From Prevotella sp. (lineage in GTDB: Bacteria > Bacteroidota > Bacteroidia > Bacteroidales > Bacteroidaceae), in the NCBI GenBank assembly GCA_024681875.1, contig JAILAA010000054.1:1-36835 (forward strand): DNA of 36,835 nucleotides, in the 5' to 3' direction. This document shows positions 30,707 to 36,835 of the stretch, piece after piece (position 1 is the stretch's first letter; each line of letters begins with the position of its first letter). Under the pieces are notes generated by a model. It ran no database searches. It was given only the letters and a program-made list of their open reading frames with translations, and was not told where the DNA came from. Both the position numbers and the translations under genes were made by a program.

Positions 30707-30782
30707 CTTGTCCTGATTTTGATTTCCTTTTATCTAATATACGCTGAAAACAGGAATTTATTGTATCAAAAAGGTGAAAAGT

Positions 30783-32957
30783 TTACTTGCGTCCTTCCAG
30801 GTCATCATTCTCTATGGTCCTGTTGGTTTTCTTCACGCTGGCATTGAGCGAACCTATGCGCAGCGTAACGTTGATGCCGGCAAGACGAGAGTGGGAACGT
30901 GATGAACTCCAACCCGTGTAATCGCCCCGGTCAGTATATGACCGACGATATTCAAACTTACTGCTGTTGAATGGGTTATACACCCAGGCACGCACCGTCA
31001 TACGGTCATCCTTCAGGAACGAGCGCTGCAACTGGAAAGAGTAGTTCCATGGACCACCGTCGCTGTAGCCATAGAGCCCGTTCAGATAGCGTCCCTGTTT
31101 GTTGAGCGAGAGGGTTAGCTTGAGTTTCCAAGGCAGCTGTTGCGATAGCTGGGTGTAGAATCCCGGTTGCCAGCCAGTATTACGGATCTGCTGGTTCTCA
31201 TTCTCACGCTCCACATACGACAGCCAACCATTCAGCATCCATTGTGTGCCGTTCCACGGTTGCCACTGCACGTAGGTGTTCAGTCCGTAGCGACGGTATT
31301 TGCCCACGTTGCCGTAAGAACTGTAGATGATGCCTCCATTGACATATCGGTACAGTGTCAGTAAGTCGTTGGAGAAGTTTGCCGAGAAATTCCAATTCAT
31401 GGTAAGTTTGGCCGTCAGCAGTGAGTAGCCTAACGTCAGGTTATGCTGATTACTGCTTTCAAGGTCTGGATTACCCTGTGTCACACTGGTCGTAGTGACA
31501 AAGCGAGCGGGGTTCAGGTAGGAGATGCCTGGGCGATTGATACGAAGGGCATAGTTTAGCTTCACGCTGTGCTGGTCGTTGATACGCCAATTGGCCGTTA
31601 GCGAAGGTACCCAATCACTGAGGTTCCGATGGAAGTCATTGGCCGAACCGTCACGGAACTTTGCGCTCAGGTAGGAATACTCATAGCGGAGGCCTCCCAT
31701 TAGGTTCAAGGGCCCGGCCTTTAACTTATATTGGGCATATAGAGCTGCTACCTGTGTAGTGTGCAGGAAGTCGCTGTTCATCCTGTTGCCGTTGTCAAAC
31801 TCCTGTCCCGAATCGCTGTCATTGCGGCGCAGTATATATTTTGCGCCAACGTCAAGCGTATGGTTCTCCCACAAAGGGCGTGTCCAGTCGAACTGCAAGG
31901 TATGCTCCGTGAAGTTGTTGCTTGAGTGGCGACCCATGTAGGTGTAATTCGGTTGGTTGACAATGTCAAAATAATCGTACTGGGTCTTGTTGTTCAGTCG
32001 GGTCGTACTGACAAGGTACGACAGGTTTAGCGACTCTCCCTTACGGTGGGTGAGATGCTGATAGTCCAGGTGGCCATCTAAATCGAGATACTTCTGACGG
32101 GAACCATCAAGCGAACGAGAGCGGTAACTAAAGAGTGTATGCCCCATTGCATCGTACATACCCATCCAGGCATCGTAGTCAATATCCACATTGTAATACC
32201 ACGCATTCAGGGAGCCTGTAATGAGGTTCAGCGAATCCAGTTCGTAACTGGCCTCTATGGAGCCACCGCCGTGACCGCCCTTATTGCTGCCTTCGCTAAC
32301 CTCGCGACTGATATTTCCACTTTCACGGTAAACCGTTTCTGACTCGTTCAGGCTTCGAGAAGAGGAACGCGACTGCAACTGCCCATAGACGTCAGCCGAA
32401 AGTGTCAGCTTACCCGTCTGTATAGTGCCCCAAAGATTTGCATAGTGGTTACCCGAGGCCGACCAACCCACATTGGCATTGCCCACGAAGCCTACCAGCT
32501 GCGCCTCATCATCCATGATGATGTTCAGAATGCCGTCCAACCCTTCGGCATCGTACTTTGCGCCAGGCTCGGTGATTACTTCTATACGTTTCACGGCTGA
32601 GGCAGGAATGCTTTGGAACACCTCCTTGGCATTCGTGGAGAAGTTGGGATTCGGTCGCCCGTTCTTGTAAATCTTAAAGTTTGACGAGCCCTTTACGGTG
32701 ATATTGTTTTCAGCGTCAACCGTAACGAAAGGCACCTTCTTCAGCATCTCAATGATGGTCTGTGTCTTGGCATCTTCGTCGTGCGTCACGTCGTAGCTGA
32801 TGCGGTCAGCTTCCTGCCTGACCAGCGGACGCTGTGCCGTAACGGTGATTTCGCTGATGTCGATGCTGTCGTTCAGAGACAAGGAGTCCCCTTTCTCGCT
32901 CTGGGCTGCACAGGGCAGCACCACGAGCGAGAACAACAAGAGAGAAATATGTTTCAT
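30783..32957 (-). CDS. TonB-receptor-like outer membrane beta-barrel family protein
   Basis: The 724-residue protein has a signal peptide (MKHISLLLFSLVVLPCAAQ). Next is a short linker with ISEITVTAQRPLVRQEADRI, a plug domain (about 50-150, with the phrase IEVITEPGAKYDAEGLDGILNII) and a large barrel. It lacks the N-terminal carboxypeptidase-like domain found in SusC-type receptors, which fits the OMP_b-brl_2 group of receptor-like proteins. The substrate is not evident. It starts 13 bases after the exported-protein gene, so it belongs to the ECF sigma operon and may be a target or partner of that sigma system. Confidence 0.85.
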   Translation of the reverse strand: MKHISLLLFSLVVLPCAAQSEKGDSLSLNDSIDISEITVTAQRPLVRQEADRISYDVTHDEDAKTQTIIEMLKKVPFVTVDAENNITVKGSSNFKIYKNGRPNPNFSTNAKEVFQSIPASAVKRIEVITEPGAKYDAEGLDGILNIIMDDEAQLVGFVGNANVGWSASGNHYANLWGTIQTGKLTLSADVYGQLQSRSSSRSLNESETVYRESGNISREVSEGSNKGGHGGGSIEASYELDSLNLITGSLNAWYYNVDIDYDAWMGMYDAMGHTLFSYRSRSLDGSRQKYLDLDGHLDYQHLTHRKGESLNLSYLVSTTRLNNKTQYDYFDIVNQPNYTYMGRHSSNNFTEHTLQFDWTRPLWENHTLDVGAKYILRRNDSDSGQEFDNGNRMNSDFLHTTQVAALYAQYKLKAGPLNLMGGLRYEYSYLSAKFRDGSANDFHRNLSDWVPSLTANWRINDQHSVKLNYALRINRPGISYLNPARFVTTTSVTQGNPDLESSNQHNLTLGYSLLTAKLTMNWNFSANFSNDLLTLYRYVNGGIIYSSYGNVGKYRRYGLNTYVQWQPWNGTQWMLNGWLSYVERENENQQIRNTGWQPGFYTQLSQQLPWKLKLTLSLNKQGRYLNGLYGYSDGGPWNYSFQLQRSFLKDDRMTVRAWVYNPFNSSKFEYRRSYTDRGDYTGWSSSRSHSRLAGINVTLRIGSLNASVKKTNRTIENDDLEGRK

Positions 32958-32970
32958 TGTTTTGCTTACT

Positions 32971-33828
32971 CTATTTTATATTTTTCATAGCCTTCAGAAA
33001 GATGTTCTGGGTAAACTCATCATCCGTCATCTGTTTCAACTTAGCCAGTTCCTCTACTACCATTTTCTTTTCGTCCACTGACAACTGGCTGGCCTCACTG
33101 TGTTTACAGAGTTCATAGATATAGTTGGCATAATAGGAGGATGCCGTTGATTTGGGTGACTGTCTGAACATCTTGGCATATAGATTAAAGTGAGCCAACC
33201 AGTTGCTGCCATCTGTCACCTGAAAGCTACCCAAGGCATCAAAGCCAATGCCATCAAAGCTGCTGCCGTTCAGGATGATGCGCTGACGACGCCTGGTGGT
33301 GCTGTCGCCCCGCCTGTACTTCTGCGTTGTAGCATAAGTGACGACCAGACGACCAAGGATTTCTTCACCGTTGTCTTTCCACTCCAACACGTAGGCATAA
33401 CGGTGGATGCGTTCCGCATCGTCAGGATCCAGAAAGAGCGCATAGATGTAGTCAGAACCTTTGATTTCGCCGACACTATAGCCACCAAAATTGCCATTAC
33501 CTACTGCCAGCACTTCTACCCCCTCTCCACCTCGCGAGTTACTACCCGTACTGATGGAGTAAGCCTGTTCGCTGTCCTGGTCGAAGGCTCGCCGAATGTT
33601 GTTCACCAATAGCTGCTTCGACTTTGGCAGGGTGAACTCCCAGAAGTCAAACTGCGACTCCTTCTCCCCCGTTTCAGGATCCTTCTCCAGCTTGTGTTCC
33701 ACAGACAACTCCACGCTGTTGTCCTGTACCAGTGCGTCAAAGGCCGCCTTGATGTGCTGTTGTGCCTGCGTGACTAACGGCAGCAGGCCGAGCAGTGTCA
33801 CTGCCCCTACTTTCTTAATCTGGTTCAT
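32971..33828 (-). CDS. Exported protein of unknown function in the sigma factor operon
   Basis: I do not recognise the family with confidence. From the ATG at 33828 it has 285 residues with a signal peptide (MNQIKKVGAVTLLGLLPLVTQAQ). The mature part opens QHIKAAFDALVQD and later shows VEHKLEKDPETGEKES, a polar Arg/Ser segment (RRGDSTTRRRQR) and a helical C-terminus. A start at 33834 adds two residues. Longer in-frame starts would overlap the preceding gene more and hide the signal peptide. Even this start overlaps the upstream gene by 14 bases, suggesting coupled translation. Position between an anti-sigma-like gene and a TonB-plug gene suggests an envelope role. Confidence 0.72.
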   Translation of the reverse strand: MNQIKKVGAVTLLGLLPLVTQAQQHIKAAFDALVQDNSVELSVEHKLEKDPETGEKESQFDFWEFTLPKSKQLLVNNIRRAFDQDSEQAYSISTGSNSRGGEGVEVLAVGNGNFGGYSVGEIKGSDYIYALFLDPDDAERIHRYAYVLEWKDNGEEILGRLVVTYATTQKYRRGDSTTRRRQRIILNGSSFDGIGFDALGSFQVTDGSNWLAHFNLYAKMFRQSPKSTASSYYANYIYELCKHSEASQLSVDEKKMVVEELAKLKQMTDDEFTQNIFLKAMKNIK

Positions 33829-34441
33829 AAGCATAATATTCTTTTTGTTCGTTTTCTTTTCTATATTCGATGGTACCGTCTTCATGTTTCAGTTTGATAT
33901 AGCCCTGAGCCTGCAACTGAGCGTCAAGCATTTCCAGCTGTATGCGTTCCACTTCGGCATGTGCCTCCGCTATCTCCTGTTCCACCCGCTGCTGCTCTGC
34001 CTGAGCATGTAGCAAGTAGTCACGTGCCACGTCGTGCACCCTTGGCTGTCGCCTGCGTTGGGGAAGTGGCTTGGGCTTTTCCACCGGTGCTACTATGGTG
34101 TCGGGAGTTGAACCTGGAGTTATGGCCGTTGAGTCCTGCGGGTCTTCCGGGGCAACTGCGAGTACGGAGGATTCCTGTTGCTGCTGTGATACAGCAACAT
34201 ACAGAACTACGAAGAGCACGGCAGCAGCAGCGGTGAGCCAAAGCCAACGGCGAGACGGTTTCTTCTGAAGCAGTTTCTGAGGCTGCCACTCCGCAAACAT
34301 CATCTGGTAGTCGCGCCACTCTTCAGGTACGTCGGCCTGCCGAAAGTACTTGCTGAGCACGTCCTCTTCCTCCACGGTCGTCTCACCATTCATGAAACGG
34401 TCGAGCAATTGTCTGATGTATTCTTTCGTGTAATGTATCAT
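33815..34441 (-). CDS. Single-pass membrane protein, probable anti-sigma partner
   Basis: The 208-residue protein has a cytoplasmic part (1-64) beginning MIHYTKEYIRQLLDRFMNGETT, like Bacteroidetes anti-sigma-type proteins. One membrane helix follows (66-84, WLWLTAAAAVLFVVLYVAV), then a Pro-rich stretch and a periplasmic coiled coil (about 145-185, rich in Glu, Gln and Ala). Start and stop codons of the sigma gene and this gene overlap (ATGA, 34438-34441). No zinc-binding anti-sigma His-x3-Cys-x2-Cys motif is visible, so function rests on position and layout. Confidence 0.75.
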   Translation of the reverse strand: MIHYTKEYIRQLLDRFMNGETTVEEEDVLSKYFRQADVPEEWRDYQMMFAEWQPQKLLQKKPSRRWLWLTAAAAVLFVVLYVAVSQQQQESSVLAVAPEDPQDSTAITPGSTPDTIVAPVEKPKPLPQRRRQPRVHDVARDYLLHAQAEQQRVEQEIAEAHAEVERIQLEMLDAQLQAQGYIKLKHEDGTIEYRKENEQKEYYAYEPD

Positions 34442-34947
34442 TGTCTGTTTCTTTGTCTGATTTCTTCCAATAACGTACGGCGGGCACGCGCCAAAATCGT
34501 GCTGACCGAACTTTCCTCAATGCCCAACAGCTGTGAGAGTTCCTTATGGTTTCGCCGCTCTACCTGTCGCATATACAATAAAGTACGCTGTGTGGGTGGC
34601 AACTCCGCTAAACGCTTTTCCAGCCATTCCTCGTTTTCCTTCTCTTCAAGAATTTCCTGAGGTGTAGGCGCTCCTCTGTCATCCACTGAGGCCGCTTCCA
34701 TCCTTCCGGGGGAGGCTCTCAGCGCGCCAATACGGAGACTCCACGTCATTCGTTTTGCCATCACCGTGACAACAGCCTCAATGGAACGGTAGCGCTCAAT
34801 TTCCGTGCGCATCTGCCATAGGCGGAGCATCACGTCCTGTGCGATGTCCTCTGCCTCTGCTTCACTGGCCCCACAGCCACGACTCACAGTAAGAGCTTTC
34901 TGCCGCCACTGTCGGGCATGGTGTTCAAATGCACTTTCTTCCATCAA
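34438..34947 (-). CDS. ECF-type RNA polymerase sigma factor
   Basis: The 169-residue protein has a sigma-2 region (about 6-70, with SEAEAEDIAQDVMLRLWQ) and a sigma-4 helix-turn-helix (about 110-165, with LPPTQRTLLYMRQVERRNHKELSQLLGIEESSVSTILARAR split over that span). A short variable linker separates them. It would direct transcription of an envelope-related regulon and is probably held by the membrane protein encoded next. Its own promoter was not found in the 153-base gap to the divergent GH95 gene. Confidence 0.9.
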   Translation of the reverse strand: MMEESAFEHHARQWRQKALTVSRGCGASEAEAEDIAQDVMLRLWQMRTEIERYRSIEAVVTVMAKRMTWSLRIGALRASPGRMEAASVDDRGAPTPQEILEEKENEEWLEKRLAELPPTQRTLLYMRQVERRNHKELSQLLGIEESSVSTILARARRTLLEEIRQRNRQ

Positions 34948-35040
34948 TTCCTTTTTAGGTCTTACACCAACAAGACGGATAAGAGCGGCTCAACCAAACA
35001 ATCATTAACCTTCTTTAATACTTTTCTTTTAAGAAATAAT

Positions 35041-35071
35041 TTTGCTTTTTGCCCAGTTTGCACTACCTTTG
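35041..35071 (+). promoter_or_regulatory. Consensus promoter of the GH95 gene
   Basis: TTTG (35041-35044) and TACCTTTG (35064-35071, followed by CA) are separated by 19 bases. The start codon lies 29 bases downstream. Confidence 0.78.
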
Positions 35072-35100
35072 CAGCAACAACTAAAAACGAAACAACCAGA

Positions 35101-36835
35101 ATGAAGGGAATTATCATCGCGGTTATGATGGTTTTTGGCGGTTGTCTTCCAACCCTTTGCCAAGAGCATCCTGTTGCCAGCCAGGCCCCCATGCGGCTGT
35201 GGTTCGACCACGAGGCACAGTTCTTTGAGGAGTCGCTGCCCATTGGCAACGGCAAGCTGGGAGCATTGGTATATGGCGGAGCCGAGGACAACCTTATCTA
35301 TCTGAATGACATCACGTTATGGACAGGAAAGCCCGTCGATAGGAACCTGGATGCCGATGCTCACCTATGGATTCCCAAGATACGCGAGGCGCTCTTCAAC
35401 GAAGACTACCAGTTGGCTGACTCGCTGCAGCACTATGTGCAAGGACCGAACTCGCAGTTCTATCAGCCACTGGGCACCCTGCACATCTACGACTGGAACC
35501 AGGGGGAGGTTCGTGACTACCGTCGTGAGCTCGACGTTGACAGCGCCGTGTGCCGCGACCGTTTCATCCGCAACGGCATCACCTTTACAAGGGAATACAT
35601 TGCCTCGAACCCTGACAAGCTCATCGCCATACGGCTTACGGCCAGTAAGCCACAAGCCATCAACTGCCGTTTGACGCTCGGAGCCCAAGTACCTCACAAG
35701 GTAAAGGCCAACACCCAGCTCACCATGACCGGCCACGCTACGGGTGACCCTTTGGAGAGCATTCATTTCTGTACCATCGTGCGTATCAGCGAGACCGACG
35801 GCGAGGTGACGGCAACTGATGAGGGAATCACGCTGCGACGTGCTACACAGGCTACGGTGTATATTGTCAACGAGACGAGTTACAACGGTTCGCGTAACCA
35901 TCCTGTCACCAACGGTGCACCTTACATAGAGAATGCCACCGACGACATCTGGCATACCGCCAACGTGACCTACGACGAGGTGCGTCAAAGACACATCAAG
36001 GACTATCAGCAGTATTATGACAGGGTGAAGCTGAGACTGGGTGGAGCCTATTCTCCCGCCCTTCCCCAAGGGAAGGGGGCTGGATTGCCACCCACCGACG
36101 AGCTGCTAAAGAAGTATCAAGACCCCTCACTTGGGGAGGGGATGGGGTGTGCGCTCGAGACCCTCTACTTCCAGTACGGCAGGTATCTGCTCATCTCGTG
36201 TTCGCGTACCAAGGGCGTGCCCGCCAACCTGCAGGGACTGTGGACACCCCACCTGTGGTCGCCCTGGCGCGGCAACTACACCGTCAACATCAATCTGGAG
36301 GAGAACTACTGGCCGGCCTTCACAGCCAACCTGGCAGAAATGGCCGATCCGTTGGACGGCTTTATCCAGGCGCTGGCAGAGAACGGCCAATACACCGCCC
36401 ATAACTACTACGGCATCGACCAAGGCTGGTGCTCGAGCCACAACAGCGACATCTGGGCCATGACCAACCCCGTGGGTGAGAAGCGTGAAAACCCCATGTG
36501 GGCCAACTGGAACATGGGCGGCGCATGGCTCGTCAACACGCTGTGGGAGCGCTACCTCTTCACCCAAGACAAGGAATACCTGCGTTCAACGGCTTACCCG
36601 TTGATGAAAGGCGCTGCCGACTTCTGTCTCGGCTGGCTCATCGACAACCCCAAGCAGCCGGGGGAACTCATTACTGCCCCCTCGACATCGCCCGAGAACG
36701 AATACGTCACCGATAAAGGCTATCACGGCGTCACCTGCTACGGCGGAACGGCCGACCTTGCCATCATCCGCGAGTTGCTGACGAACGTGTGCGCAGCAGG
36801 TCAGGCATGTGGTGATAACATCGCCCCATACAAAA
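35101..36835 (+). CDS. GH95-family alpha-L-fucosidase, 3' end cut by window edge
   Basis: About 578 residues are present, with no stop before the edge; family members are usually 750-850 residues. A signal peptide (1-20) is followed by the N-terminal beta domain with LWFDHEAQFFEESLPIGNG (33-51) and a GH95 hallmark, DITLWTGKP. The catalytic (alpha/alpha)6 region shows NLQGLWTPHLWSPWRGNY, NINLEENYWPAF and APSTSPENEYV; the Asn pair in the second and the Glu in the third fit known GH95 catalytic residues, and the catalytic Asp would lie beyond the edge. The enzyme would hydrolyse alpha-1,2-fucosyl (or alpha-galactosyl) linkages in host or plant glycans. Two short insertions, around residues 318-330 and 342-350, are encoded by REP-like palindromes at 36059 and 36123. 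It has its own consensus promoter and is divergent from the ECF sigma operon. Confidence 0.93.
   Translation, partial: MKGIIIAVMMVFGGCLPTLCQEHPVASQAPMRLWFDHEAQFFEESLPIGNGKLGALVYGGAEDNLIYLNDITLWTGKPVDRNLDADAHLWIPKIREALFNEDYQLADSLQHYVQGPNSQFYQPLGTLHIYDWNQGEVRDYRRELDVDSAVCRDRFIRNGITFTREYIASNPDKLIAIRLTASKPQAINCRLTLGAQVPHKVKANTQLTMTGHATGDPLESIHFCTIVRISETDGEVTATDEGITLRRATQATVYIVNETSYNGSRNHPVTNGAPYIENATDDIWHTANVTYDEVRQRHIKDYQQYYDRVKLRLGGAYSPALPQGKGAGLPPTDELLKKYQDPSLGEGMGCALETLYFQYGRYLLISCSRTKGVPANLQGLWTPHLWSPWRGNYTVNINLEENYWPAFTANLAEMADPLDGFIQALAENGQYTAHNYYGIDQGWCSSHNSDIWAMTNPVGEKRENPMWANWNMGGAWLVNTLWERYLFTQDKEYLRSTAYPLMKGAADFCLGWLIDNPKQPGELITAPSTSPENEYVTDKGYHGVTCYGGTADLAIIRELLTNVCAAGQACGDNIAPYK
36059..36083. 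repeat. REP-like palindromic element, first in the GH95 gene
   Basis: Perfect palindrome CCCTTCCC, loop CAA, GGGAAGGG at 36059-36077, followed by the tail GGGCTGG. It is translated in frame and precedes the conserved segment LPPTDELLKKYQ. Confidence 0.8.
36123..36149. repeat. REP-like palindromic element, second in the GH95 gene
   Basis: CCCCTC (36123-36128) pairs with GAGGGG (36136-36141), followed by the tail ATGGGGTG. Its reverse complement resembles the element at 36059-36083, and it lies 40 bases away on the other side of a short native coding segment. Confidence 0.75.

Overview
The window looks like chromosome from a Bacteroidales bacterium, most likely Prevotella or a close relative. 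Seen directly: starts lack Shine-Dalgarno sequences, and many genes are preceded by the Bacteroidetes -7 box (TAnnTTTG, often extended with CA), several with a TTTG -33 box about 20 bases upstream. Gene content fits: a DAHP synthase-chorismate mutase fusion, an rseC-rnfBCDGEA operon, a one-chain NfnA-NfnB protein, FadL-like and TonB-plug outer membrane proteins, and GH35-like and GH95 glycosidases. The species assignment is inference. No rRNA, tRNA, CRISPR array, insertion sequence or prophage was seen. No stretch over 300 bases lacks a gene.

Layout. 1-3931 (minus): a glycosidase cut by the left edge, a FadL-type porin, and a Tyr/Trp- and Ser/Gly-rich exported protein. 4066-7312 (plus): prmA and a large MscS channel. 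7340-11524 (plus): an aromatic amino acid operon (aminotransferase, DAHP synthase/chorismate mutase, an unknown exported protein, prephenate dehydrogenase) behind what reads as a complete ribosome-mediated attenuator: consensus promoter, 18-codon leader peptide with 9 Phe/Tyr codons, antiterminator and terminator. 11493-15671 (minus): a five-gene run of unknown acidic protein, ClC channel, fmt, an unlisted 37-residue small ORF, and rpe. 15859-21422 (plus): rseC and the six rnf genes, ended by a long hairpin. 21631-23994 (plus): the fused Nfn-type transhydrogenase. 24028-27868 (plus): a DUF486 membrane protein, a large membrane protein with a long soluble tail, and a beta-propeller-like lipoprotein with a CxxCH haem motif. 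28017-29990 (plus): gyrB. 30095-34947 (minus): an ECF sigma factor, its membrane partner, an exported protein, a TonB-plug outer membrane protein and a small barrel. 35101 to the right edge (plus): a GH95 alpha-L-fucosidase.

The genes suggest an anaerobic, glycan-using, host- or gut-associated lifestyle. Rnf couples ferredoxin and NADH to an ion gradient, and the adjacent Nfn-type protein would link ferredoxin, NADH and NADPH pools. The two glycosidases and the outer membrane proteins point to polysaccharide or mucin use.

Three layers of structure are not explained by the gene list. (1) The Tyr/Phe attenuator at 7340-7548. (2) G/C-rich REP-like palindromes found inside reading frames, in frame, in fmt, the Nfn fusion and the GH95 gene, in inverted pairs in the last two. 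(3) Short arrays with a 7-base period, either abutting start codons (rnfB, rnfA, the small ORF, fmt) or inside genes (prmA, the GH35-like gene).
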